Positions 34,728 through 43,784 of a DNA stretch of 63,132 nt are shown piece by piece. The DNA is taken from positions 1 to 63,132 of the forward strand of contig JAGCXA010000007.1 of assembly GCA_017961575.1 (NCBI GenBank). Reading direction: 5' to 3'. Below the pieces are notes generated by a model. It had not been told where the DNA came from. It saw nothing but the letters and a program-made list of their open reading frames with translations, and made no database searches. The stretch comes from Clostridia bacterium. GTDB taxonomy: Bacteria > Bacillota > Clostridia > Oscillospirales > CAG-272. Within the stretch, counting starts at the first letter, position 1. Each line of letters opens with the position of its first letter. The position numbers were made by a program, and so were the translations under genes.

Positions 34728-36116
34728 TTACTCCTGTCCCGCTTTCGCTTTCACCATCGTCGCGACCTCGTCGACGTAGCGGCGGCAGGTCTGCTCGTCC
34801 TTGGCTTCGACCATCACGCGGATCAGGGGTTCGGTGCCCGACGGGCGGAGCAGAAGCCGTCCGGCGTCGCCGAGTTCCGCGTTCACCGCGTCCACGCGGG
34901 CAAGGATGGCGGCGTCGCCCATGATCGCGTCCTTGTCGGTCACGCGGACGTTTTCGAGCAACTGCGGATAGATCTTCACGGGGGCGGCGAGTTCCGAGAG
35001 CGGCTTCTTCGCTTCGAGCATGCATTCGGTCAACTTGATCGCGGTGAGTATTCCGTCGCCCGTCGTCGCGTACTTCGAGAGGATGATGTGTCCCGACTGC
35101 TCGCCGCCGACGCAATGCCCGTTTTTCAGCATACATTCGTAGACGAAGCGGTCGCCCACCGTCGTTTTCTCGTATTTGATCCCCGCCTCGTCGAGCGCGT
35201 GGAAGAGTCCGAGGTTCGACATCACCGTCGCGACGATGGTGTTGTTCGTCAACTGCCCCTTCGCCGAGAGGGACTTCCCGAAAATGTAGAGGATGTGGTC
35301 GCCGTTCACGATCTCGCCGTTCTCGTCGACGGCAAGGCAGCGGTCGGCGTCGCCGTCGAAGGCGAACCCGACGTCCAGTTGATTCGTCCGCACGAAGCGC
35401 TGCAAACTCTCGATGTGGGTCGAGCCCGCGCCGTCGTTGATGTTGGTCCCGTCGGGGGAGTTGTTGATGACGTAGGTCTTCGCGCCGAGCGCGTCGAAAA
35501 CCGACTTGGCGATCATCCAACTCGATCCGTTCGCGCAGTCAAGCCCCACCTTCAACTGTTTGAAACTGCGCGTCGCGAGCGAGATCAGATACCCGACGTA
35601 GCGGTTCCGCCCGGCGGCGTGGTCGATGATCTGCCCGATGTCGCGCCCGGTCGCGAGGGGAAGATCGTCCCCCTCCACGCCGAAGCCCGAAAGATCGCCG
35701 TCGATATACTGTTCGATCAGGGCGATCGTCTCGTCGTCCATCTTCTCGCCCCAACGGTTCACCAGCTTGATGCCGTTGTCGTTGAAGCAGTTGTGCGACG
35801 CCGAGATCATCACGCCGCAGTCGAAATCGTCCAGCCGCGTGATGTACGAAACGCTCGGGGTCGTCGTGACGTGCATGATGTAGGCGTCCGCGCCCGAGGC
35901 GGTCAGTCCCGCCGCGAGGGCGTACTCGAACATATAGGACGAGCGCCGGGTGTCCTTCCCGATCACGACCTTCGTCTTGTGACCCGGAACGGGGAATCCC
36001 GCCAACTCGCTTCCGTAATACCAACCGAGAAATCTGCCGACCTTGAAGGCGTGCTGTCCTTTCAGCGTGACGTTCGCTTCACCGCGAAATCCGTCGGTCC
36101 CGAAATATTTACCCAT
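34728..36116 (-). CDS. glmM: Phosphoglucosamine mutase
   Basis: 462 aa. Converts glucosamine-6-P to glucosamine-1-P for peptidoglycan precursor synthesis. GKYFGTDGFRGEAN at the N-terminus, the phosphoserine loop MISASHNCFNDNGIKL (near residue 100), the metal-binding DGDADRCLAVDENG (near 254), GGEQSGHIIL (near 332) and RPSGTEPLIRVMVE (near 422) are all in place. The ASHN serine loop identifies the GlmM branch of the alpha-D-phosphohexomutases. It lies 101 bp downstream of purA on the same strand; the gap contains a hairpin, so co-transcription is uncertain. Confidence 0.94.
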   Translation of the reverse strand: MGKYFGTDGFRGEANVTLKGQHAFKVGRFLGWYYGSELAGFPVPGHKTKVVIGKDTRRSSYMFEYALAAGLTASGADAYIMHVTTTPSVSYITRLDDFDCGVMISASHNCFNDNGIKLVNRWGEKMDDETIALIEQYIDGDLSGFGVEGDDLPLATGRDIGQIIDHAAGRNRYVGYLISLATRSFKQLKVGLDCANGSSWMIAKSVFDALGAKTYVINNSPDGTNINDGAGSTHIESLQRFVRTNQLDVGFAFDGDADRCLAVDENGEIVNGDHILYIFGKSLSAKGQLTNNTIVATVMSNLGLFHALDEAGIKYEKTTVGDRFVYECMLKNGHCVGGEQSGHIILSKYATTGDGILTAIKLTECMLEAKKPLSELAAPVKIYPQLLENVRVTDKDAIMGDAAILARVDAVNAELGDAGRLLLRPSGTEPLIRVMVEAKDEQTCRRYVDEVATMVKAKAGQE

Positions 36117-36139
36117 AGTCTGTCTCCGTTCGTTCAGCG

Positions 36140-36206
36140 TTTTTTGGGGGAAAAAGCGTTTTTTCGTCGCGAGAGGACTGCCGCGCCACAGTGGGCGGCA
36201 GTCCTC
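36140..36206 (-). terminator. Possible terminator between purA and glmM
   Basis: GAGGACTGCCGC (36173-36184) pairs with GCGGCAGTCCTC (36195-36206), a 12-bp stem. On the minus strand the following bases are not a clean T tract; CTTTTTC comes about 15 nt later. Confidence 0.4.
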
Positions 36207-36217
36207 CGTTTACTCTG

Positions 36218-37498
36218 TCAGCGCCGATAGATCAGTTCGTCGCGGCGGGGGCCGTTCGACACCATCGTGATCGGGACCCCGATCTCGCCCTCGATGAACT
36301 CAACGTAGTCGCGGCACGCCTTCGGCAGATCGGCGTAACGGGTGATCCCGCGCACGTCGCACTTCCAGCCGGGAAGCGTTTTCAGGATCGGCTTGCATTT
36401 TTCAAGCGTGGGAGTGGTGGGGAAGTCGCGGAGCACCCGTCCGTCGGGGGTCTCGTACCCGACGCAGACCGGGATCTCGTCGAGGTATCCCAGCGCGTCC
36501 ACGACGGTCAGAACGACCTCGGTCGCCCCTTGGATCTCGACGCCGTAACGGGTCGCTACGCAGTCGAACCAGCCCATTCGCCGGGGACGCCCGGTCGTCG
36601 CGCCGAATTCTCCCGCGTCGCCGCCGCGGATCCGCATCTCCTGCGCCTTTTCGGGATCGAGGATCTCGGACACGAAGGCGCCCGCGCCGACGGCGCTCGA
36701 ATACGCCTTCGTCACGCAGATGACGTCGCGGATCAGGTAGGGCGGGATCCCCGCGCCCACCGCGCCGAAGCCGGCGAGGGTCGAGGAACTCGTCACCATC
36801 GGATAGATCCCGTGATCGGGGTCTTTCAGACTTCCGAGCTGCCCTTCGAGCAGGACGTTCTTGCCCGCTTTCAGCGCGTCGCGCAGATACGCGAAACTGT
36901 TTCCCACGTAGGGGGACACGGCGTCGCGCTTTTTCATAAGATCCGAGAAGATCTCGTCGGCGTCCAGCGGATCGCGGTTATAGAGGTTTTTCAGGATCAG
37001 GTTCTTGACTTCCAGAACGCGCACCAGTTTCTTGTAGGCGTAGTCCTCGTCCATCAGTTCCGAGATCTCGAACCCGATCTTCGAGTACTTGTCGGAATAG
37101 AAGGGGGCGATCCCGCTCTTGGTCGAGCCGAACGCCGCGCCTTTCAGCCGCTCCTCCTCGGCAACGTCGAAGAGGATGTGATAGGGCATCACGATCTGCA
37201 CACGGTCGGAGATCAGGATGTCGGGGTTCGCCCCCTTTTCTCTCACCGCCGCGACCTCTTTTAAGAACTTGTCGACGTCGAGCGCGACGCCGTTCCCGAT
37301 GATATTCTTGATATGGGGATAGAAGACCCCGGAGGGAAGTTGATGAAGCGCCGTCTTCCCGTATTCGTTGATGATGGTATGCCCGGCGTTCGACCCGCCC
37401 TGAAATCTGACGACGACGTCCGATTCCGCCGCGAGCACGTCGGTAATTTTACCTTTTCCTTCGTCGCCCCAGTTGGCGCCGACAATCGCTTTGACCAT
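36218..37498 (-). CDS. purA: Adenylosuccinate synthase
   Basis: 426 aa. Makes adenylosuccinate from IMP, aspartate and GTP, the first step from IMP to AMP. VGANWGDEGKGKITD at the N-terminus has the GDEGKGK loop with the catalytic Asp. QGGSNAGHTI, GSTKSGIAPFYSDK, EGQLGSLKDPDHGIYPMVTS and GATTGRPRRMGW are the other signatures. The frame is open 32 codons further upstream, but ATG 37498 begins VKAIVGANWGDEGKGK as expected, has GGAAGGG upstream, and lies downstream of a good promoter. purB, needed for the next step, is not in the window. Confidence 0.96.
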   Translation of the reverse strand: MVKAIVGANWGDEGKGKITDVLAAESDVVVRFQGGSNAGHTIINEYGKTALHQLPSGVFYPHIKNIIGNGVALDVDKFLKEVAAVREKGANPDILISDRVQIVMPYHILFDVAEEERLKGAAFGSTKSGIAPFYSDKYSKIGFEISELMDEDYAYKKLVRVLEVKNLILKNLYNRDPLDADEIFSDLMKKRDAVSPYVGNSFAYLRDALKAGKNVLLEGQLGSLKDPDHGIYPMVTSSSTLAGFGAVGAGIPPYLIRDVICVTKAYSSAVGAGAFVSEILDPEKAQEMRIRGGDAGEFGATTGRPRRMGWFDCVATRYGVEIQGATEVVLTVVDALGYLDEIPVCVGYETPDGRVLRDFPTTPTLEKCKPILKTLPGWKCDVRGITRYADLPKACRDYVEFIEGEIGVPITMVSNGPRRDELIYRR

Positions 37499-37565
37499 GG
37501 AGATACCCTTCCGTTTTTTGAGTTCGGGAACGCGCGTTTTTTCCCTTCGCGCGTCACACAGATAC

Positions 37566-37594
37566 AGTATACCACATCTTCCGGCGGATTGCAA
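37566..37594 (-). promoter_or_regulatory. Promoter of purA
   Basis: Minus strand: TTGCAA (37594-37589), 17-bp spacer, TATACT (37571-37566), with TGG before the -10. Confidence 0.75.
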
Positions 37595-37708
37595 GACGGA
37601 AATCGCTTTTTTCAGCCGTTCGCACGCCCGAAGAGGACGGATTTTGCGCCGCCCGCCCGCCGTTTTCCGCTTCCGCGTAAAAAATCCGTTTTTTCTTGTA
37701 TTTCGGTA

Positions 37709-37737
37709 TTGACATAAAACTTACATTTTGGTATAAT
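37709..37737 (+). promoter_or_regulatory. Promoter of the citrate synthase-gntR-aconitase-icd operon
   Basis: TTGACA (37709-37714), 17-bp spacer, TATAAT (37732-37737), with TGG extended -10. It is divergent from the purA promoter. Confidence 0.85.
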
Positions 37738-37748
37738 TGTATACAATT
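37735..37748. promoter_or_regulatory. Likely GntR-family operator (perfect palindrome)
   Basis: AATTGTATACAATT is a perfect 14-bp palindrome overlapping the end of the -10 and the start site. TTGTATACAA-like palindromes are typical targets of FCD-type GntR regulators. The GntR gene is the second gene of this operon, so autoregulated repression is the likely logic. Confidence 0.75.
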
Positions 37749-37766
37749 CTGAAAGGAGAGACCGAA

Positions 37767-39143
37767 ATGCTTGAAATTTCCCCGAAAACAAACCTGCTGG
37801 AACAGAAGAATTACCGATACGCCTTGCAGGACGTGGCGGAGCCCAACCTCTACCGCGACGTGTATCCCTACACCGACGTCCCGCGCGTGGCGTTCAACCA
37901 TCGCCGGGTGCCGATGGGGATGCCGGAGGATATCTGGATCACCGATACCAGTTTCCGCGACGGACAGCAGTCGGTCGAACCCTACTCGGTCAAACAGATC
38001 GTCGACCTCTTCAAACTGATGTCGAAACTCGGCGGTCCCTACGGGATCATCCGCCAGACCGAGTTCTTCGTTTACAGCAAGAAGGATCGCGAGGCGCTCG
38101 CGAAGTGCCAGGAACTCGGCTTGAAGTTCCCGGAGATCACCACCTGGATCCGCGCCAGCCGCGAGGACTTCAAACTCGTGCGCGATCTCGGCGTCCGCGA
38201 GACGGGCATCCTCGTTTCGTGCAGCGACTACCACATCTTCAAGAAGATGCAGATGACGCGCAAACAATGTATGGAATACTACCTGAAAACCGTCGCCGAC
38301 GCCTTTGAAGCCGGCGTTATGCCGCGCTGCCATCTCGAGGACATCACGCGCGCCGACTTCTACGGCTTCGTCGTCCCGTTCGTCAACGAACTGATGAAGA
38401 TGTCGAAGGACGCCGGAATCCCGGTGCGTATCCGCGCCTGCGATACGATGGGCTACGGCGTGCCGTACTCCGAGGTCGCGATCCCGCGGAGCGTTCCGGG
38501 GATCATCTACGGCTTACAGCACTATTCCGACGTCCCCTCCGAGATGCTCGAATGGCACGGGCACAACGACTTCGGCAAGGCGGTCGCCAACGCCGCGACG
38601 GCTTGGCTCTACGGCGCCTGCGGGGTCAACTGCTCGCTGCTCGGAATCGGGGAGCGGACGGGGAACATCCCGCTTGAAGAGATGGTCTTCGAGTACGCCT
38701 CTCTCCGCGGCTCGCTCGACGGGATGGATCCCACCGTCATCACCGAGATCGCCGATTATTTCACCCGCGAGATCGGCTACAAGATCCCGCCGATGACCCC
38801 CTTCGTCGGACGGAACTTCAACGTCACCCGCGCCGGCATCCACGCCGACGGGCTGATGAAGGACGAGGAGATCTACAACATCTTCGACACCGGGAAGATT
38901 CTGAACCGTCCGGCGTCGGTCATGATCGGAAAATCGTCCGGGCTTGCCGGCATCGCCTATTGGATCAACTGCAACTACGGTCTGTCGGGGGATTCCGCCG
39001 TCGGCAAGCACGACGCCCTCGTCGCGGCTTTGAAGGAATGGATCGACAAGGAATACGAGGACGGACGGCAGACCTCGCTTTCGACCGCCGAACTCGAAGA
39101 GAAGATCGAGGAACTTTCGGGCGGCAAACTGCGCCGTCTCTGA
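37767..39143 (+). CDS. Re-type citrate synthase (isopropylmalate/homocitrate synthase superfamily)
   Basis: 458 aa, a DRE-TIM metallolyase. WITDTSFRDGQQSVEPYSV (near residue 52) is the DxxxRDGxQ motif, and LEWHGHNDFGKAVANAATAW (near 264) is the HxHND metal motif. The long N-terminus and the segments GGPYGIIRQTEFFVYSKKDR and YDHIFK-like SDYHIFKKMQMTRKQCMEYY fit the Re-citrate synthase branch of anaerobes such as Clostridium kluyveri rather than LeuA or NifV. Context decides: it is followed by a regulator, aconitase and isocitrate dehydrogenase, and no ordinary citrate synthase is present. ATG 37767 has AAAGGAGAG at 37752-37760. Confidence 0.88.
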   Translation: MLEISPKTNLLEQKNYRYALQDVAEPNLYRDVYPYTDVPRVAFNHRRVPMGMPEDIWITDTSFRDGQQSVEPYSVKQIVDLFKLMSKLGGPYGIIRQTEFFVYSKKDREALAKCQELGLKFPEITTWIRASREDFKLVRDLGVRETGILVSCSDYHIFKKMQMTRKQCMEYYLKTVADAFEAGVMPRCHLEDITRADFYGFVVPFVNELMKMSKDAGIPVRIRACDTMGYGVPYSEVAIPRSVPGIIYGLQHYSDVPSEMLEWHGHNDFGKAVANAATAWLYGACGVNCSLLGIGERTGNIPLEEMVFEYASLRGSLDGMDPTVITEIADYFTREIGYKIPPMTPFVGRNFNVTRAGIHADGLMKDEEIYNIFDTGKILNRPASVMIGKSSGLAGIAYWINCNYGLSGDSAVGKHDALVAALKEWIDKEYEDGRQTSLSTAELEEKIEELSGGKLRRL

Positions 39144-39164
39144 TCCGAAGGAGGAAAAACGACA

Positions 39165-39809
39165 ATGGAACACAGAACCGTATCGCTTGCCGAACAGGTG
39201 TTCGAGCGGCTTGAAAACGAGATCCTGTCGGGCAAGTTCCCGCGCGGGGCGGTGATGACCGAAATGAACCTCGTCTCGGAACTCGGCGTCAGCCGGACGC
39301 CGATCCGCGAGGCGATCCACCGACTTGAACAGGAGCATATCATCGAGACCACGACCAAGGGGATCCTGATCCTCGGCGTCACGAAAAAGGACCTGCGCGA
39401 CATCTTCGAGATCCGGATGCGGATCGAGGGGCTCGCGGCGGCGGAGGCGGCGAAACGCATCACCGACGAGGAACTCGCCGAACTGCGGGAGTCGCTTGAA
39501 CTCCAGGAATTCTACGTCCCGAAAAACGATCCCGAACACGTCCGCGGGATGGACAGTCTTTTCCATCGGCTGATCTACCGTTTCAGCGGAAACACCGCGC
39601 TCTCGGACGCTCTGCTTCCCCTGCATAAGAAGGTGATGAAGTACCGCCTCGCGTCGGTCTCCAATCACAGCCGGGCAAGCTCGTCGGCGGCGGAACACCG
39701 CAAGATCTTCGAGGCGATCGCGCACCACGATCCCGCGGCGGCGGAGGCGAGTATGGTCGAACACATCAAGAACGCAATGGAACACATCCTGAAGGAGACG
39801 AACGAATAA
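39165..39809 (+). CDS. GntR family transcriptional regulator, FCD subfamily
   Basis: 214 aa. N-terminal winged helix (about residues 8-72) with ILSGKFPRGAVMTEMNLVSE and LGVSRTPIREAIHRLE, the characteristic recognition helix. The C-terminal all-helical FCD domain (about 80-210) has the metal/effector His-rich positions (DSLFHRLIYRFSG, AEHRKIFEAIAHHD, MVEHIKNAMEHI). Inside an operon for citrate to 2-oxoglutarate, its effector is plausibly citrate or another tricarboxylic acid. The palindrome at 37735-37748 is the obvious operator. GGAGG lies at 39149-39153. Confidence 0.93.
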   Translation: MEHRTVSLAEQVFERLENEILSGKFPRGAVMTEMNLVSELGVSRTPIREAIHRLEQEHIIETTTKGILILGVTKKDLRDIFEIRMRIEGLAAAEAAKRITDEELAELRESLELQEFYVPKNDPEHVRGMDSLFHRLIYRFSGNTALSDALLPLHKKVMKYRLASVSNHSRASSSAAEHRKIFEAIAHHDPAAAEASMVEHIKNAMEHILKETNE

Positions 39810-39811
39810 AC

Positions 39812-41752
39812 ATGGGACTCACGATCGCACAGAAAATCATCAAGGCGCATCTTCTTTCGGGAGAGATGACCCCCGGCTCGGAGATCGGACTCAGAATCGA
39901 CCAGACACTGACGCAGGACGCGACCGGCACGATGGCGTACCTCGAATTCGAGGCGATCGGCATCCCGCGCGTGCGGACTGAACTTTCGGTCGCCTATATC
40001 GACCACAACACCCTGCAATCGGGGTTTGAGAACGCAGACGATCACCTCTACATCCAGTCGGTGGCGAAAAAGTACGGGCTCCGCTTCTCGCGTCCCGGCA
40101 ACGGCATCTGTCATCAGGTGCACCTCGAACGCTTCGGCAAACCGGGGAAGACGCTGATCGGCTCGGACAGCCATACGCCGACCGGCGGCGGGATCGGAAT
40201 GCTCGCGATGGGCGCGGGCGGGCTCGACGTCGCGGTCGCGATGGGCGGCGGCGCCTACTACGTCACGATGCCGAAGATGATCCTCGTCAAACTTTCGGGC
40301 AAACTCCGCCCGTGGGTCTCGGCGAAGGACGTCTCGCTCGAACTGCTCCGCATCCTGTCCGTCAAGGGCGGGGTGGGTTCGATTATCGAGTGGGGCGGAG
40401 AGGGGGTTTCGACCCTTACGGTGCCGCAACGCGCCACGATCACCAATATGGGGACCGAACTCGGCGCGACCACGTCGATCTTCCCCTCGGACGAAGTGAC
40501 CCGCGCGTTCCTTGCCGCCGAGGGTCGCGAGGGCGACTATACGCCGCTCTCGTCGGATCCCGACGCCAAGTACGACCGCGTGATCGAGATCGACCTGTCG
40601 AAGCTCGAACCGCTCGTCGCCTGCCCGCACAGCCCCGATAACGTCAAACCCGTCTCGGAACTGTCCGACGTCAAGGTCGATCAGGTCTGCGTCGGCTCCT
40701 GCACCAACTCGTCCCTTGCCGACCTGCTCCGCGTCTCTTCGATGCTGAAAGGGAAGAAGATCGCCGACAGCGTGAGTATGTCGGTCTCGCCCGGGTCGAA
40801 ACAGGTGCTCTCGATGCTCTCCGACTGCGGGGCGCTCTCGGATATTCTCGCTTCGGGCGCGCGGCTGCTTGAATGCGCCTGCGGACCCTGCATCGGGATG
40901 GGCTTCTCGCCGAACTCGGCGGGCGTTTCGCTCCGTACCTTCAACCGCAACTTCGAGGGACGTTCGGGGACGCGCGACGCCGGGGTCTACCTCGTGTCGC
41001 CGGAGGTCGCCGTCGCGTCGGCTCTGACCGGGTATATCACCGATCCCGCGACGCTCGGCGACTGCGCGCCGATCGAACTGCCGAAAAAGTATAAGATCGA
41101 CGACTCCGCGATCCTGCTCCCCGCCGATCCCGAGACCGCGAAGACGCTTTCGGTCCGGCGCGGTCCGAACATCAAACCTTTCCCCGACACCCGCCCGCTC
41201 ACGGATACCGTGGACGCGACCCTTACCCTGAAAGTCGGGGACAATATCACGACCGACCACATTATGCCCGCCGGGGCGAAGATCCTGCCGTACCGCTCTA
41301 ACATCCCCTACCTCTCGAAGTTCTGCTTCGCCGTCTGCGACGAGACCTTCGCCGAGAGGGCGAAGGCGGTCGGCTCGACCGTGATCGTCGGCGGGTCGAA
41401 CTACGGGCAGGGAAGTTCGCGCGAACACGCGGCGCTCGTCCCGCTCTACCTCGGCGTGAGAGCCGTTATCGCCAAGTCGTTCGCCCGCATCCACGCGGCG
41501 AACCTCATCAACGCCGGCATCCTGCCGCTCACCTTCCGCGATCCCGCCGACTACGACAAACTCGAACAGGGCGACGAACTCTCGCTCTCGGGACTCTTCG
41601 CCGCGCTCGAATCGGGCGAAGCGACCTTGATCGACAAAACCAAGGGGCTCTCGGTCAAACTCGACTGCCGCTTCACCGAGCGGCAGAGAGCGATCCTGCT
41701 CGCCGGAGGACTCCTCGATTACACCCGCAAAAACGGAGATAAGAAGCAATGA
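39812..41752 (+). CDS. Aconitate hydratase
   Basis: 646 aa, a [4Fe-4S] enzyme interconverting citrate and isocitrate. Cluster cysteines are visible in VGSCTNSS (near residue 296) and ACGPCIGMGFSP (near 355). GSDSHTPTGGGIGMLAMGAGGLD is the substrate-site segment, and NYGQGSSREHAALVP (near 530) is the swivel-domain signature. This is the shorter aconitase found in many anaerobes. ATG 39812 lies 2 bp after the GntR stop. It overlaps icd by 4 bp (ATGA), implying coupled translation. The product feeds isocitrate dehydrogenase. Confidence 0.94.
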   Translation: MGLTIAQKIIKAHLLSGEMTPGSEIGLRIDQTLTQDATGTMAYLEFEAIGIPRVRTELSVAYIDHNTLQSGFENADDHLYIQSVAKKYGLRFSRPGNGICHQVHLERFGKPGKTLIGSDSHTPTGGGIGMLAMGAGGLDVAVAMGGGAYYVTMPKMILVKLSGKLRPWVSAKDVSLELLRILSVKGGVGSIIEWGGEGVSTLTVPQRATITNMGTELGATTSIFPSDEVTRAFLAAEGREGDYTPLSSDPDAKYDRVIEIDLSKLEPLVACPHSPDNVKPVSELSDVKVDQVCVGSCTNSSLADLLRVSSMLKGKKIADSVSMSVSPGSKQVLSMLSDCGALSDILASGARLLECACGPCIGMGFSPNSAGVSLRTFNRNFEGRSGTRDAGVYLVSPEVAVASALTGYITDPATLGDCAPIELPKKYKIDDSAILLPADPETAKTLSVRRGPNIKPFPDTRPLTDTVDATLTLKVGDNITTDHIMPAGAKILPYRSNIPYLSKFCFAVCDETFAERAKAVGSTVIVGGSNYGQGSSREHAALVPLYLGVRAVIAKSFARIHAANLINAGILPLTFRDPADYDKLEQGDELSLSGLFAALESGEATLIDKTKGLSVKLDCRFTERQRAILLAGGLLDYTRKNGDKKQ

Positions 41753-42978
41753 ACAAGATCCAAATGAAAACGCCCCTCGTCGAGATGGACGGGGACGAAA
41801 TGACCCGCATCCTCTGGAAATGGATCAAGGAGAAACTGATCCTTCCGTTCGTCGATCTGAAAACCGAGTATTACGACCTCGGTCTGCCCGAACGCGAGAG
41901 GACGAAGGACAAGATCACCCTTGACGCTGCGAACCGGGCGAAGGAACTCGGCGTCGCCGTCAAGTGCGCGACCATCACCCCGAACAAACAGCGCGTCGAG
42001 GAGTACAACCTCTCCGAGATGTGGAAATCGCCGAACGGCACGATCCGCGCCGTTCTCGACGGCACGGTCTTCCGCGCCCCGATCCTGCTCGACTCGATCC
42101 GTCCGATCGTCCGCAGCTGGAAGAAACCGATCACCATCGCCCGTCACGCCTACGGCGACGTCTATCGCGCCACCGAGTACCGCGTGCCGGGAGCGGGGAA
42201 AGCCGAACTCGTCTTCACGGGCGAAAACGGCGAATCCTTCCGCGAGACCGTCTTCGACTTCGGCGCGTGCGGCGGCGTGCTCCAAGCGCAGTACAACCGC
42301 GACGACTCGATCCGCTCCTTCGCGCACTCCTGCTTCCGCTACGCCCTCGACACGAAGCAGGATCTCTGGTTCTCGACCAAGGACACCATCTCGAAACAGT
42401 ACGACCAGACCTTTAAACTCATCTTTGCCGAACTCTACGAGAACGAGTACAAGAAGCAGTTTGAGGACGCCGGGATCACCTATTTCTACACCCTGATCGA
42501 CGACGCGGTCGCCCGCGTCATCCGGAGCGAGGGCGGCTTCATCTGGGCGTGCAAGAACTACGACGGCGACGTGATGAGCGATATGGTTTCGACCGCCTTC
42601 GGCTCGCTCGCGATGATGACCTCGGTGCTCGTCTCCCCCGACGGGAAGTTCGAGTACGAGGCGGCGCACGGCACCGTGACCCGCCACTACTACCGCTACC
42701 TCAAAGGCGAGGAGACCTCGACCAACCCGATGGCGACGATCTACGCCTGGTCGGGCGCGCTCAGAAAGCGCGGCGAACTCGACGCTCTCCCCGATCTTGT
42801 CGCCTTTGCCGACGCGCTCGAAGCGGCTTGTATGGACACGCTGAACGCCGGGATCATGACGAAGGATCTCGTCTCGCTCGTCACGCCTGGAACGACGGCG
42901 ACGGCGGTCAACTCCGAAACCTTCCTCGACGAGATCGCGAGCCGCCTTACCGCCCGCCTCGCGGGCAGGGCGTCGTGA
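41749..42978 (+). CDS. icd: NADP-dependent isocitrate dehydrogenase, eukaryote-like type
   Basis: 409 aa. It starts with KTPLVEMDGDEMTRILWKWIKE, the type II (cytosolic/mitochondrial-like) IDH beginning. KCATITPNKQRVEEYNL, KSPNGTIRAVLDGTVFRAPI (the substrate serine loop near residue 95), YDGDVMSDMVSTAFGSLAMM with the metal-binding Asp residues, and EYEAAHGTVTRHYY are conserved. It makes 2-oxoglutarate, so the operon is a biosynthetic oxidative TCA arm toward glutamate. Its last codons overlap the next gene start (GTGA). Confidence 0.95.
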   Translation: MNKIQMKTPLVEMDGDEMTRILWKWIKEKLILPFVDLKTEYYDLGLPERERTKDKITLDAANRAKELGVAVKCATITPNKQRVEEYNLSEMWKSPNGTIRAVLDGTVFRAPILLDSIRPIVRSWKKPITIARHAYGDVYRATEYRVPGAGKAELVFTGENGESFRETVFDFGACGGVLQAQYNRDDSIRSFAHSCFRYALDTKQDLWFSTKDTISKQYDQTFKLIFAELYENEYKKQFEDAGITYFYTLIDDAVARVIRSEGGFIWACKNYDGDVMSDMVSTAFGSLAMMTSVLVSPDGKFEYEAAHGTVTRHYYRYLKGEETSTNPMATIYAWSGALRKRGELDALPDLVAFADALEAACMDTLNAGIMTKDLVSLVTPGTTATAVNSETFLDEIASRLTARLAGRAS

Positions 42979-43712
42979 ACGACGCCGATCGCTTCGACGC
43001 CGCCCGCTCCGCCGTCCTCTCGACGGCGCACGAAAAAACCGGGATCGGCACCGAGGGGGAAAAGACGCTGCACGCGATCTACAAACACTACTACGAACCC
43101 GACCCCGCGTTTCACGAGGTGAAAACCGACGGCTTCATCGCCGACGTTCGCCGCGACCGACGGATCGTCGAGATCCAGACCCACGGGCTCTATCGGATGA
43201 AGAAGAAACTCGCCGCCTTTCTCCCCGCCTACGACGTGACGGTCGTTCACCCGATCCCCCGCGTCCGCACGGTGCGCTGGATCGAGCCCGACGGCACGCT
43301 GTCCGACAAGCGCAGAAGCCCCAAAACGGGGAAGTACGCCTCCGCCGCGACCGAACTGCTCGGCATCCGCGACCTCCTTCTGCACCCGCGTCTCACGGTC
43401 GTCCTGTCGCTTGTGGACTGCAACGACTACAAGGTGCGGCAGGGAAAGGTCGGGCGCAAACGCGGCGCGATGCGCTACGAGCGCGTCCCGACCGCCCTCG
43501 TCTCCGAACTGTTGCTTTCGACCCCGCGCGACTATCTCGCCCTTCTCCCCGAAGATCTCCCCGACGTCTTCACGTCGGCGGACGTTTCGCGCGCGGGCAA
43601 ACTCCGCCGCGACGACGCGTCCGCGCTTCTGCTCCTGCTCCATCACGTCGGCGCCGTCGAGCGCGTCGGCAAAAACGAGCGTCGCTATTACCTCTACCGC
43701 ACCGCCCTCTGA
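42975..43712 (+). CDS. Unknown protein, possibly nuclease-like with C-terminal winged helix
   Basis: 245 aa from GTG 42975, which overlaps the icd stop. A longer frame upstream is only the shadow of icd. The N-terminal half has KTDGFIADVRRDRRIVEIQT, whose D...EIQ spacing resembles a PD-(D/E)xK nuclease core but with Gln where Lys is usual; this is speculative. A basic middle part (KRRSPKTGKYASAATELLG, VRQGKVGRKRGAMRYER) and a C-terminal region that could be a winged helix follow. No recognised function and no obvious link to the TCA genes. A terminator follows. Confidence 0.75.
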   Translation: MNDADRFDAARSAVLSTAHEKTGIGTEGEKTLHAIYKHYYEPDPAFHEVKTDGFIADVRRDRRIVEIQTHGLYRMKKKLAAFLPAYDVTVVHPIPRVRTVRWIEPDGTLSDKRRSPKTGKYASAATELLGIRDLLLHPRLTVVLSLVDCNDYKVRQGKVGRKRGAMRYERVPTALVSELLLSTPRDYLALLPEDLPDVFTSADVSRAGKLRRDDASALLLLLHHVGAVERVGKNERRYYLYRTAL

Positions 43713-43734
43713 CCCCGTTTTTCAAAGAAAAATC

Positions 43735-43769
43735 GGAACCGCCCCCCTTCCGGGAGGCGGTTCCTTTTT
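43735..43769. terminator. Convergent terminator between the TCA operon and carB
   Basis: GGAACCGCC (43735-43743) pairs with GGCGGTTCC (43756-43764), followed by TTTTTATT. The carB stop is at 43785 on the other strand, so it probably serves both. Confidence 0.85.
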
Positions 43770-43784
43770 ATTCGTTTGATCGAA

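Noticed and set aside
42549..42974. In-frame N-terminal extension of the gene at 42975
   Set aside because: The extension is out-of-frame icd sequence; GTG 42975 overlaps the icd stop in the usual way.
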